A DNA stretch of 18,654 nt from Ruminococcaceae bacterium UBA1405 (GCA_002305685.1 DBQB01000043.1:1-18654); one strand, 5' to 3'. Positions 5,877 through 12,886 are shown, counted from the first letter of the stretch. The notes: generated by a model not told the origin, from the sequence alone. Numbers and translations: made by a program.

Positions 5877-6814
5877 CTGGAGGGATACCCATCACCAAAC
5901 AACAACGCTATCTGGCTGGCCGTACCGACCTGGTGGCCCTGCTTCGCTCCCGTGGGGAAACGCTGAAGCGCCTGGGCAGCGAGTGGGAGTGGAAATTCCA
6001 TGACGAGCGGGTCACCATCCGCAACAACGTCTGGTTCGACCAGTACACCCAGAAGGGCGGCGACGCCGTGGATTTCTTCCGCTACTTCTACGGGGAGTCG
6101 GAGGAACAGGCGGCGGCTATGCTGCTGAACTGCTCTGTGGCAGATCTGGAGAAGCTGCCCGCCTGTTCTCCTCCCATGTCCTCCCGTCCAAAGCTGGAGG
6201 AACCGAAACAGCTGGAAATCCCACCCGCCAATAAAGATATGCGGCGGGTATTTGCTTACCTGTGTCAGACCAGGGGCATCGCCCCGGAGGTGGTGTCCGC
6301 CTTTGCCCGGAAAGGGCTCCTCTACGAGAGCGCCAAGCACCACAACGCCGTCTTTGTAGGCCGGGATGAGCAGGGCAAGATCCGCCACCTACACGCCAGG
6401 GGGACCCTCACCGGCTCCCATTTCCGCCAGACTCTGCCGGGCAGCGAGAAGGCATACAGCTTCCACTGGCAGGGCGTCAGCGGCAAACTGTACGCCTTTG
6501 AAGCGCCGGTTGATATGCTCTCTTACATCTCTCTGCACCCGGAGGGGTGGCAAAACCACACCTATGTGGCCCTCTGCGGGGTGAGCGCAGCCCCCATCCA
6601 CCACCTGCTGGAAACCCAGCCCCAGATAGGGGAAGTCACCCTGTGCCTGGACAGCGATGAGGCTGGCCACAACGCTGCCCGCAGGATCGCCGACGAATTG
6701 CTACGGGAGTGGAACGTCACCGTCTCCGCTGAGTTCCCCAACCAGAAGGACTGGAATGACGAACTGCTCGCCAACCACCAGGAGGAAAGCGAGAGTATGA
6801 CAATGACCATGTGA
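5873..6814 (+). CDS. DUF3991 / TOPRIM-domain protein (primase-like), possible ATC start
   Basis: About 310 residues. The N-terminal part (RYLAGRTDLVALLRSRGE, then DAVDFFRYFYG) resembles the CHC2 segment of DNA primases but lacks its zinc cysteines. The middle is DUF3991-like (RHLHARGTL). The TOPRIM residues are present: Glu210 in FEAPVDMLSY and the DxD pair at 260-262 in LCLDSDEAGHNAARR (counted from GTG). Such proteins sit next to relaxases in Clostridia elements and probably act on the transferred single strand. GTG at 5873 overlaps the relaxase stop but has no ribosome binding site. The good GGAGGG (5879-5884) lies six bases before ATC at 5891, which reads ITKQQRYL and may be the true, unusual start. 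It ends before a structured 255-base gap. Confidence 0.8.
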   Translation: MTGGIPITKQQRYLAGRTDLVALLRSRGETLKRLGSEWEWKFHDERVTIRNNVWFDQYTQKGGDAVDFFRYFYGESEEQAAAMLLNCSVADLEKLPACSPPMSSRPKLEEPKQLEIPPANKDMRRVFAYLCQTRGIAPEVVSAFARKGLLYESAKHHNAVFVGRDEQGKIRHLHARGTLTGSHFRQTLPGSEKAYSFHWQGVSGKLYAFEAPVDMLSYISLHPEGWQNHTYVALCGVSAAPIHHLLETQPQIGEVTLCLDSDEAGHNAARRIADELLREWNVTVSAEFPNQKDWNDELLANHQEESESMTMTM

Positions 6815-6849
6815 AAGCGCAATTTTACTTACAAGGGGGCAGTCTGCCT

Positions 6850-6895
6850 GTTCCCTGACAGGGGGAGGGTGTCATGGTGACAGGGGAAAGGGAAC
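6850..6895 (+). repeat. Nested inverted repeat with four G-runs
   Basis: GTTCCCT (6850-6856) pairs exactly with AGGGAAC (6889-6895). Between them are the runs GGGGG, GGG, GGGG and, into the closing arm, GGG. The longest G-loop is itself a hairpin (TGTCA-TGG-TGACA, 6870-6882). TGACAGGGG occurs twice. It could fold either as a long hairpin or as a G-quadruplex upstream of the coupling-protein gene. Function unknown. Confidence 0.5.
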
Positions 6896-6973
6896 TTATT
6901 CATGTTAAATATGAGCAGAAAAGAAAAAATCCAGTGAAGTTACTGGAAGCTAAGAGAGAACCGGAAAAGAAAC

Positions 6974-7022
6974 AAAAAGGCGCGCGAGTTTTCCACATGG
7001 AGAGATTCGCGCGGCCTTTTTT
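6974..7022 (+). terminator. Intrinsic terminator upstream of the coupling-protein gene
   Basis: AAAAAGGCGCGCGA (6974-6987) pairs with TCGCGC-G-GCCTTTTT (7007-7021) with one bulged G, followed by further T. A long A-run opens the stem, so it can work in both directions. It isolates the relaxase operon from the coupling-protein gene or acts as an attenuator. Confidence 0.8.
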
Positions 7023-7069
7023 CTTTTCTGCTTCGAGGATTGCTGAGAACCAGAGAGGAGTTGAATATT

Positions 7070-9046
7070 TTGGAGCCAATCGTGAAGCTGGTGATTGCCG
7101 GGTCGGCTATGTTCGCCACCCTGGGGCTGATCGCCGGTCTGTCGGGGATGTACAGCCTGAACATCAAGGCCAAGACCGTGGGCCACGGGCAGCACGGCAC
7201 CGCCCGATGGGCCACCAAAGGGGAAATCAAAAAGACGTACACCCATGTGCTGTTCGAGCCGCAGCTTTGGAGAAAAGGGGAGCACCTACCCACTGAACAG
7301 GGTATCGTGGTGGGATGCCTGACCAAACGTCACCGCCTGGGCAACGGCCTTCGCACCGTGTGGAATGTCCTGGTGGTGAAGCTGCTGCGGAGATCCCATG
7401 CCATCCCCAAGACCGCAGACGAAACCACGGCCCTGGTGGACACTGGGGACGTCCACGCCCTGATGATCGGCGCCGCCGGTGTGGGCAAGACGGCTTACTG
7501 GCTGTACCCCTGTTTAGAGTACGCCCTGGCCAGCGGGATGTCTTTCCTCTCCACGGACACCAAGGGCGACGTGGTGCGGAATTACGGCAGGATCGCCCAG
7601 GAGTGCTACGGCTACCGGGTAGGGGTCATTGACCTGCGCAATCCCACCCGCAGCGACGGGTTCAACCTGCTGCACTTGGTGAACAAGTACATGGACGCTT
7701 ACCGGGAGCACCCGGACAATTTGCTCTACAAGGCCAAAGCGGAGCGGTACGCCAAGATCATCTCCAAGACCATCATCACGGCGGGGATGGACGGGCAGAA
7801 TTTCGGGCAGAACCAGTTTTTCTATGACGCCGCCGAGGGCTTGCTCACCGCCACCATCCTGCTGGTGGCGGAGTTCTGCCCTCCACCGGAGCGGCACATT
7901 GTGTCCGTGTTCAAAATCATCCAGGAGCTGATGGCCCCCAGCCAGACCAAAGGCCAGACCCAGTTCCAGGCGCTGCTGTCTCTGCTGCCGGAAACCCACA
8001 AGGCGAAATGGTTCGCCGGGGCCGCCACCTCCACCGCCGACCAGGCCATGGCCTCGGTCATGTCCACCACCCTGGCCCGGCTCAACGCCTTTCTCGATTC
8101 TGAGATGGAGCAGCTGCTCTGCTTCGACACCGCCGTGGACGCGGAGACTTTCTGCAAGGAGAAGTCGGCGCTGTTCCTGGTCATGCCCGAGGAAGATCCC
8201 TCAAAGTTTTTCATGGTGAGCCTTATCATCCAGCAACTGTACCGAGAGATCCTCTCCGTGGCGGATGAGAACGGCGGGAAGCTGCCCAACCGGGCGGTGT
8301 TCTACGCTGACGAGTATGGGACGCTGCCGAAAATTGAGTCCGCCGAGATGATGTTCTCCGCCAGCCGCTCCCGGCGGCTCTCCATTGTGCCCATCATCCA
8401 GAGCCTGGGGCAGCTGGAGAAGAATTACGGCAAGGAGGGGGCGGAAATCATCGTGGATAATGTGCAGCTCACCATCTTCGGCGGGTTCGCCCCCAACAGC
8501 GAGACCGCTCAGGCGATGAGCAAATCCCTGGGCAGCCGGACTGTGCAGACGGGTTATATCAGCAAGGGGAAAGACAACGGGTCCCAGTCCCTGCAGATGA
8601 TGGAGCGGCCCCTCATGACCGCCGATGAACTGAAGTCCATGCCCAAGGGCCAGTTTATCGTGATGAAAACCGGGGCCCACCCCATGAAGGTGAAGCTGAA
8701 GCTGTTCTTCCAGTGGGGCATTTCCTTTGGGGCGCCGTACACGGTTCCGGATAAGGGCAACCGCCCTGTGGCCTACGCTGGGAAAGAAACGCTGATTAAC
8801 GCCATTTTGGAGAAATATCCGCCTGCACCGGTGATTGAAGAAGTGCAGTGCGGAAGTCAAGAGAGCTCCTCTGGCCAGAAAGCGAATGCCGCAGCCCCCC
8901 AAAAATCCGGGCAAAAGCAGGGAAAAAAGCAGGGCCAGCAACAGAAATCACAGGCAGCGGCTAAGGGGCGCAAAGTCAACGCCACACAGCCCAATAGCGG
9001 CAAGAAACAGGAAGTTCGAAAGGAGCGGGACGATGACAGACCTTAA
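7070..9046 (+). CDS. VirD4/TraG-type conjugation coupling protein (T4CP)
   Basis: About 658 residues. It is the membrane ATPase that brings the relaxase-DNA complex to the mating channel. Seen from the chosen start: one membrane segment at about residues 3-28 (VKLVIAGSAMFATLGLIAGL), the GHGTARWA-like GQHGTARWATKGE region, Walker A GAAGVGKT at 134-141, the DTKGD motif, and Walker B with DEYG at 414-417 (VFYADEYGTLPKI). The tail is low-complexity and basic (GQKQGKKQGQQQKSQAAAKG). TTG at 7070 is chosen because GAGGAG at 7055-7060 lies nine bases upstream; TTG at 7040 would extend it. Many relatives have two N-terminal membrane helices, here only one. The gene overlaps the next by 14 bases. Confidence 0.9.
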   Translation: MEPIVKLVIAGSAMFATLGLIAGLSGMYSLNIKAKTVGHGQHGTARWATKGEIKKTYTHVLFEPQLWRKGEHLPTEQGIVVGCLTKRHRLGNGLRTVWNVLVVKLLRRSHAIPKTADETTALVDTGDVHALMIGAAGVGKTAYWLYPCLEYALASGMSFLSTDTKGDVVRNYGRIAQECYGYRVGVIDLRNPTRSDGFNLLHLVNKYMDAYREHPDNLLYKAKAERYAKIISKTIITAGMDGQNFGQNQFFYDAAEGLLTATILLVAEFCPPPERHIVSVFKIIQELMAPSQTKGQTQFQALLSLLPETHKAKWFAGAATSTADQAMASVMSTTLARLNAFLDSEMEQLLCFDTAVDAETFCKEKSALFLVMPEEDPSKFFMVSLIIQQLYREILSVADENGGKLPNRAVFYADEYGTLPKIESAEMMFSASRSRRLSIVPIIQSLGQLEKNYGKEGAEIIVDNVQLTIFGGFAPNSETAQAMSKSLGSRTVQTGYISKGKDNGSQSLQMMERPLMTADELKSMPKGQFIVMKTGAHPMKVKLKLFFQWGISFGAPYTVPDKGNRPVAYAGKETLINAILEKYPPAPVIEEVQCGSQESSSGQKANAAAPQKSGQKQGKKQGQQQKSQAAAKGRKVNATQPNSGKKQEVRKERDDDRP

Positions 9047-9299
9047 GAAACTGTACCAGAGCGACCTGCCCAACCGGGCCATCGCCGTGTACCTGTACCT
9101 GCGGGGCAGGGCTAACAAGGAGGGATTCTGCTGGCCGGCGATTCCTACTATGGCGCGGGAGCTGAAGATGTCGGAGAGCACCATAAGAAGAGCCCTCCGG
9201 GATCTTGTCCAGGAGGGCTTCCTCAAGGTTGAAGAGCGGCAGAGGGAGAGCGGGGCGGATTCATCAAATAAATTCACCTTACTATTTTCTCGAAAATAG
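9033..9299 (+). CDS. HTH_36-type helix-turn-helix protein
   Basis: An 88-residue protein with a winged-helix DNA-binding layout: NRAIAVYLYLRGRAN, then IPTMARELKMSESTIRRALR (the recognition helix) and DLVQEGFLKVEERQRE (the wing). This is the HTH_36 pattern found in small regulators and replication-type proteins. AAAGGAG at 9019-9025 sets the ATG at 9033. It overlaps the coupling-protein stop, so the two are co-translated. In related elements I expect VirB-type genes soon after the coupling protein; here coding on this strand ends. Confidence 0.85.
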   Translation: MTDLKKLYQSDLPNRAIAVYLYLRGRANKEGFCWPAIPTMARELKMSESTIRRALRDLVQEGFLKVEERQRESGADSSNKFTLLFSRK

Positions 9300-9494
9300 C
9301 AGGGTGGTTCATTCGACTAGGTGGAACAGCGCAAAATGGTTCAGGGAATCGAAATCATCTTTCTTGTTGGAAACTCGCTGACGCAGAAATATAAGTCGTT
9401 TTTCTCCATCCGTTTACTCAGTTTATCATTATTTATAGCCGTATCTGCAGCCATGGGCGTGAAAGGAATTGTAATATCGACTTGGTAAGGTAAA
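9300..9494. other. Gap with a possible remnant; likely truncation point of the transfer module
   Basis: A gap of 195 bases between converging genes. On the minus strand a frame reads TPMAADTAINNDKLSKRMEK and ends at 9341, but its upstream part lies under the XRE gene and it has no ribosome binding site. I cannot assign it. The gap is where transfer genes would continue in a complete conjugative element. Confidence 0.3.
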
Positions 9495-9881
9495 TCACAA
9501 ATGCACTTTCTCTTTCGCCGCCCGATAGATCTCTTGCCGGCTTGCGGGATCGCAGCGGCGGAATATGGCAATCAAGGACTTTTCCTCCGGACAGAGCTGG
9601 CCGATCGCGGCTGGCTCCGCCGACACTTTTTTGGGAACTCGTTTCTTCGACGCAGCCTGCTCTGTCTTTTCTGGGTTGGAGAGCATCTCAACCATTTGAC
9701 CCAGTGGGACTTCAAAAATCGCAGCCAGAGCTGTCACCCTTTGAAAATCAGGCTGAGTCTTTCCACTCTCATGGAAAGAGTATGTCGAGCGGTTTATATT
9801 GAGGGCCTCAGCCACAGCCTTTCTGCGTGAGTCCACGGTCAGTTCGCAGTTTTCTGCAGCACTTCTCCAGGGGTTTTGCAT
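9495..9881 (-). CDS. XRE-family (Cro/CI-type) transcriptional repressor
   Basis: A 128-residue protein. Residues about 14-65 form a helix-turn-helix of the XRE type: RRKAVAEALNINRSTYSFHE, then SGKTQPDFQRVTALAAIFEV and LGQMVEML. A lysine-rich linker (AASKKRVPKKV) leads to a short helical C-terminus (EEKSLIAIFRRCDPASRQEI) with no protease motif. AAGGTGA lies upstream of the ATG at 9881 on the minus strand. It is divergent from the small HTH genes on the + strand, and a 15-bp palindrome lies 32 bases upstream of its start, the usual layout of an autoregulated element repressor. The first helix is atypical (ENCELTVDS), but the core is clear. Confidence 0.85.
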   Translation of the reverse strand: MQNPWRSAAENCELTVDSRRKAVAEALNINRSTYSFHESGKTQPDFQRVTALAAIFEVPLGQMVEMLSNPEKTEQAASKKRVPKKVSAEPAAIGQLCPEEKSLIAIFRRCDPASRQEIYRAAKEKVHL

Positions 9882-9912
9882 TGCACAGGAATCACCTTCT
9901 TTGGAATTTACC

Positions 9913-9927
9913 GTGAAATTATTTCAC
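9913..9927. promoter_or_regulatory. 15-bp palindromic operator upstream of the XRE repressor
   Basis: GTGAAATTATTTCAC is a perfect palindrome (7 + 1 + 7) in the divergent intergenic region, 32 bases upstream of the repressor start. An additional GAATTTC half site lies just to its right. It is most likely the repressor's own operator. Confidence 0.6.
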
Positions 9928-10064
9928 TAGAATTTCGTAAAATGATTGGCAGGTACCTTGGACGAACCCGGGAGGATCTGCCTTTCTCTTTTAATTCATC
10001 ACAACAGCATATAGACCCATGGAAACTCTCTCCACATACCGCATTTCGGATCCAAAAATCAGAA

Positions 10065-10109
10065 TATGGGGATTATATCCCCTTAATTAAGCGGTTTATA
10101 ACCCCCATA
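10065..10109 (+). promoter_or_regulatory. Operator block of HTH copy 1
   Basis: GGGGATTATATCCCC (10068-10082) is a perfect palindrome (6 + 3 + 6). It is followed 29 bases later by TATAACCCCCATA (10097-10109), which is nearly the reverse complement of TATGGGGATTATA at 10065-10077. The same block with the same spacing recurs at 10393-10437. Confidence 0.65.
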
Positions 10110-10139
10110 CTAACATTAAAAAGTGTGGGGGTTTCTGAA

Positions 10140-10353
10140 ATGATTGTATTTGACCGGCTCTGGGATGTCATGAAAAAACAAGGTGTTTCCACCTACCGAG
10201 TTGAGAGAGAAGTGCGGCATAGACAGCCAAACCATTCGCCGCCTGCGAGCAAATGAAAATGTCGAAACGAAAACTCTGGACAAACTGTGTCGCGCATTGT
10301 CGTGCCGCTTGGAGGATATTGCGGAGTACATCGCGGATAAGCCTAAACAATAG
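10140..10353 (+). pseudogene. Frameshifted copy of the small HTH regulator
   Basis: From ATG at 10140 the frame reads MIVFDRLWDVMKKQGVSTY, matching the intact neighbour at 10469 (MIIFERLWITMENRGISTY). After TAC an extra base near 10196-10198 breaks the frame. Skipping it gives ELREKCGIDSQTIRRLRANE, then NVETKTLDKLCRALSCRLED and a short different tail ending in TAG at 10351. The neighbour has QLRERCGIDSQTIRRLRAND at this place. A single-base insertion has therefore split an otherwise well-kept Cro/CI-type gene. The operator upstream is intact. A sequencing error in the source assembly cannot be excluded. Confidence 0.8.
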
Positions 10354-10392
10354 CGGCCGTCCAGTCTGAAAGTCCGTGGTTGCTTTTCAAAA

Positions 10393-10437
10393 TATGGGGA
10401 TTATATCCCCTTACCAAAAATGATTATAACCCCCATA
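10393..10437 (+). promoter_or_regulatory. Operator block of HTH copy 2
   Basis: GGGGATTATATCCCC at 10396-10410 and TATAACCCCCATA at 10425-10437 repeat the copy 1 block with identical spacing, while the bases between have changed. Conservation of sites and spacing but not of the filler points to protein binding. Confidence 0.65.
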
Positions 10438-10468
10438 CTGATGAATGTCAAGATGGGGGAACTGCGGT

Positions 10469-10672
10469 ATGATTATATTTGAACGGCTCTGGATCACCAT
10501 GGAAAATAGAGGAATCTCCACTTACCAATTGAGGGAGCGATGCGGCATAGACAGCCAAACTATCCGCCGCCTGCGGGCCAATGACAATGTTGAAACGAAA
10601 ACGCTGGACAAATTGTGCCGTGCGTTGTCGTGCCGTTTGGAGGACATTGCGGAATATAGACCGGATCGCTGA
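10469..10672 (+). CDS. Small Cro/CI-type HTH regulator (intact copy)
   Basis: A 67-residue protein that is almost only a helix-turn-helix: FERLWITMENRGISTYQLRE (first helices), CGIDSQTIRRLRANDNVE (recognition helix and turn), TKTLDKLCRALSCRLEDI (closing helices). This is the compact HTH_26/Cro type common in mobile elements of Clostridia. The ATG at 10469 is preceded by GGGGGAA at 10455-10461; an upstream in-frame ATG at 10445 is possible but carries no better signal. The palindromic block at 10393-10437 suggests autoregulation or control by the XRE protein at 9495-9881. Its likely role is a switch controlling element genes. Confidence 0.85.
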   Translation: MIIFERLWITMENRGISTYQLRERCGIDSQTIRRLRANDNVETKTLDKLCRALSCRLEDIAEYRPDR

Positions 10673-10854
10673 CGTTTTCTTTATTTAGGAAACTTAATCT
10701 CTAAGCAGAGAAAGACGGTACGGTGACCATCACTGTGGTGGCGAAGCGGGGCCTCATAGCAGTTCTACAAAGAAGGAAGCTCTCTTTGGAGCGTTCACTT
10801 AGGGATTATTGAAAACAACGATAATTTTTGAGTGACGTCCTCAAGCGGTGCCAA
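10673..10854. other. Gap without an assignable gene
   Basis: A frame on the + strand (GTVTITVVAKRG, then RRKLSLERSLRDY and a stop near 10810) has no start signal and may be the tail of a lost gene. I see no RNA gene or clear promoter here. Confidence 0.3.
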
Positions 10855-10904
10855 CAGAAAGACCACACAACTGACTACAACGTCGGCTGTGTGGTCTTTT
10901 TCTG
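10855..10904. terminator. Bidirectional terminator hairpin (copy 1 of a repeated hairpin)
   Basis: AAAGACCACACA (10858-10869) pairs exactly with TGTGTGGTCTTT (10888-10899), with T-rich bases on both outward sides. It lies between the convergent HTH gene (+) and DUF6809 gene (-). The stem is repeated at 11257-11303. Confidence 0.85.
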
Positions 10905-10906
10905 CT

Positions 10907-11188
10907 TTAGGCATCCTCACCGCTGTCCACCAGCGTGGCAAGCATAAGCCTACCTCCGAGCCGGAAAGCATAGGAGAATATCTCCAGTTCGATTAAGCCG
11001 TACATTTCATTGACGCAGTCATCGTATTTTTCGAGAGTCTCCTGTTGCTCTTCTGTCATGGAATCGTGCAAGCGATCACGGTTTCGTCCCATCAGCTTGA
11101 GCAGTTCTTTGATTGACCGGCTACTTTCCTTGCTCTGTTCCTGGGGATTTATATTCCCATACCAGAACTCTTCAAGTATGTTACCCAT
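10907..11188 (-). CDS. DUF6809-type small protein
   Basis: A 93-residue acidic helical protein. The opening NILEEFWYGNINPQEQ, the middle EEQQETLEKYDDCVNEMYGL and the end FSYAFRLGGRLMLATLV match what I know of DUF6809 proteins, common in Clostridia prophages and integrative elements. A perfect AAGGAGGTG lies upstream of the ATG at 11188. There is no membrane segment or catalytic motif. It is a single-gene unit bounded on both sides by near-identical hairpins, so it is transcribed alone or from readthrough of the chimeric gene to its right. Function unknown. Confidence 0.8.
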   Translation of the reverse strand: MGNILEEFWYGNINPQEQSKESSRSIKELLKLMGRNRDRLHDSMTEEQQETLEKYDDCVNEMYGLIELEIFSYAFRLGGRLMLATLVDSGEDA

Positions 11189-11256
11189 ATCACACCTCCT
11201 TGCAGCGAGACACTATGCCATAGAAGATGCGATAAGTCCAGATAACAAACTGTGAG

Positions 11257-11303
11257 CAGAAAGACCACACAACAGGCTGCAGAATCTGCTGTGTGGTCTT
11301 CTT
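11257..11303. terminator. Terminator hairpin (copy 2 of a repeated hairpin)
   Basis: AAGACCACACAACAG (11261-11275) pairs with CTGCTGTGTGGTCTT (11286-11300) with one mismatch. It follows the stop of the chimeric minus-strand gene at 11313. The stem arms equal those at 10855-10904, and the central 14 bases differ. Confidence 0.8.
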
Positions 11304-11312
11304 CAGTCAGAA

Positions 11313-12101
11313 TTACGAAAAACGGGTAAACAGTTCCAAGATTTTAGCGAATTCAGGGTCGCTTTCACAAATCACCTTGTCTGTTCCTTTGAGAATCTCT
11401 CGCTTAACCATAGCAGCCAAACGAACTTTCCATCCCTTACCCCCAAGATCAATACCTTGTGCTTTGGCAAACTCTTCAATCTGATTACAAATCGGCTTAT
11501 TGTCTACAACGACATCATCAAATTCTTCATCAGTATCCTCGGGTCGGGGAAGAAAGCGTGCAATTACTTTGGCTAATTTTGCTTTGGGCAGTAAATCTTC
11601 CACTTCGGCTTCGGGAACAGTTGAAAAATCTGTAACCATAATCAGTTTATCTGTATCTGCCGCATAGAAATCAGCTTTAAGCTCATTGAACATTTTTACG
11701 CCCGGTTTATCTCCATCAATAAGCACCGGTGGTTTAACTTCATTCACACCGGAGAGAATTGCTGAAGTAGCTTTGATGCCCTTTACGCCACCTGTCGGAA
11801 TAAAAACAATTTCCTTTAACGGTGAAATCTTTCCTTTGGAAATTAACAGGTTTTTTAGAGCCGATAAGTATAGCTGATCAGATTCTCCTTCGACAAGGAT
11901 AATGAAGGAAAAAGCGCCCTTCCCAAAATCCTCCATGAGTTCATTCTGCCCGATGATGGTATCCATATCCTCCGGCAAGTAATTCAGCATGTCATAATTG
12001 ATTCTGGTATTTGCAATGCCAATCACTGCCGGAATCATCAGCAAAACGGTTAGAATTAAGATCGGTATGCGGTATTTTACAACCGCCTTTGAAAAACACA
12101 T
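11313..12101 (-). CDS. In-frame chimera: RND/MMPL transporter N-terminus fused to OLD-nuclease TOPRIM domain
   Basis: A 262-residue frame made of two unrelated parts. Residues 1-66 are the start of an RND/MMPL exporter: a membrane helix (IPILILTVLLMIPAVIGIAN) followed by RINYDMLNYLPEDMDTIIGQ and DFGKGAFS. From about residue 69 it is the C-terminal TOPRIM domain of an OLD-family nuclease: VEGESDQLYL (Glu71) and the DxD pair Asp129/Asp131 in VLIDGDKPG. Normal RND proteins are some 700 residues or more and normal OLD proteins carry an N-terminal ATPase; both are missing. The ATG at 12101 follows the HdeD-like gene by six bases, so the transporter promoter would drive it. It is almost surely a recombination product. 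Whether the protein does anything is unknown. Confidence 0.8.
   Translation of the reverse strand: MCFSKAVVKYRIPILILTVLLMIPAVIGIANTRINYDMLNYLPEDMDTIIGQNELMEDFGKGAFSFIILVEGESDQLYLSALKNLLISKGKISPLKEIVFIPTGGVKGIKATSAILSGVNEVKPPVLIDGDKPGVKMFNELKADFYAADTDKLIMVTDFSTVPEAEVEDLLPKAKLAKVIARFLPRPEDTDEEFDDVVVDNKPICNQIEEFAKAQGIDLGGKGWKVRLAAMVKREILKGTDKVICESDPEFAKILELFTRFS
11895..11915. other. Recombination junction between host transporter gene and incoming OLD gene
   Basis: Protein similarity switches from RND (FGKGAFS) to OLD (LVEGESDQ) between residues 62 and 69 of the chimeric frame. The bases in between could belong to either parent. This is the best visible right-hand edge of the foreign DNA. Confidence 0.6.
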
Positions 12102-12107
12102 AGATGA

Positions 12108-12716
12108 TTACATATCCTTTCTGTTAGGGTCTATCTGGCAATATTCGGCATCGATGACCTCCGGCAGCTGGTGACGAATGATCTTAACGGCGGTCAGAAT
12201 GGTGATCAGATTTAGCACACCTTCGGTTATGAGCGTCACCCCCAGCAAGATCATCACGACCTGGGCGCTTTCCGATGGGCGTAAGAGCAGCAGGAAACCG
12301 GCAGCCCCTGTCAGAATTGCTACAGCGAGAATCAGCCACCACTTTTGAATGCCAAAGGCTTTGGAATCAATGGAAATCTGTATTTTGAGGAGCGCGTCTG
12401 CCAGAACACAGATGCCCATAACAATGCAGATAAGATTAACCATTGCATCTGTACGGATGATCAGAATGACGCCAAGTGCCACGAGCAGAATGCCAAAGGC
12501 CAGATCAAATTGAAATGCCAGCCTGTATAAGTCTTTGGAACAATAGCCGACGATCTTTACCAAGCCGAATAGAACCATGATTCCTCCGCCGAGCCTGCAT
12601 AGCAGCGTCACCGAGAAATCAGGCACAGCAATCAGTACAATTCCCAATACACATAACAGAATAGAGATCATGATATAGCCAATTTTTGCGGCTTTAATCC
12701 GGTTGTTCAGTTGCAC
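12108..12716 (-). CDS. HdeD/DUF308-family membrane protein
   Basis: A 202-residue protein with about six membrane helices in three hairpin pairs, for example GYIMISILLCVLGIVLIAV, RLGGGIMVLFGLVKIVGYC, LAFGILLVALGVILIIRT and GAAGFLLLLRPSESAQVVMI. This is the repeat pattern of HdeD/DUF308 proteins. The C-terminus is cytoplasmic and charged (EYCQIDPNRKDM). The start is GTG at 12716, set by AAGGAGG some eight bases upstream. It stops six bases before the RND start, matching the HdeD-RND operons I know from Clostridia. The transporter partner is truncated here, so the operon has lost its exporter. The exact role of the family is not settled. Confidence 0.85.
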   Translation of the reverse strand: MQLNNRIKAAKIGYIMISILLCVLGIVLIAVPDFSVTLLCRLGGGIMVLFGLVKIVGYCSKDLYRLAFQFDLAFGILLVALGVILIIRTDAMVNLICIVMGICVLADALLKIQISIDSKAFGIQKWWLILAVAILTGAAGFLLLLRPSESAQVVMILLGVTLITEGVLNLITILTAVKIIRHQLPEVIDAEYCQIDPNRKDM

Positions 12717-12755
12717 AAAAAATACCTCCTTGTTTTGTCAATATTCTCATGGTTG

Positions 12756-12801
12756 CGTGAAGGTCACGTACCTCATAGACAATCTTTTTATATATAAAAA
12801 G
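12756..12801 (-). promoter_or_regulatory. Palindromes in the promoter region of the HdeD-like gene
   Basis: CGTGA-AGG-TCACG (12756-12768) is a perfect inverted repeat about 40 bases upstream of the GTG, a plausible operator. CTTTTTATATATAAAAAG (12784-12801) is an 18-bp perfect palindrome that could supply promoter or terminator function. I cannot fix the -35 and -10 boxes. Confidence 0.45.
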
Positions 12802-12886
12802 TGTGATTTCGCATCGTAATTTACTACATGAGCTGACATATCAGCCAACTCTTCCGTCTATACTGCCAATCTGAATGTAGAGCAGA

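Larger units (their letters stand above)
10065..10672 (+). repeat. Tandem duplication of operator plus HTH gene
   Basis: Two units, 10065-10353 and 10393-10672, each hold the GGGGATTATATCCCC operator, the TATAACCCCCATA box 29 bases later and an HTH gene with the same codons over long stretches. Start-to-start distance is 328-329 bases. The genes have diverged at many third positions, so the duplication is not very recent or the copies were acquired separately. Confidence 0.8.

Noticed and set aside
6874..7296. Open frame of 140 codons starting ATGGTGACAGGGG
   Set aside because: It runs through the intrinsic terminator and into the coupling-protein gene in another frame; the residues after about 40 codons are clearly shadow.
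9876..10256. Open frame of 126 codons leading into HTH copy 1
   Set aside because: It passes through the operator region and ends in the frameshifted part; only the codons from 10140 match the HTH family.
10700..10800. Possible tRNA or small RNA between the HTH gene and the terminator
   Set aside because: Short inverted repeats are present but no cloverleaf, anticodon arm or T-loop consensus could be drawn.
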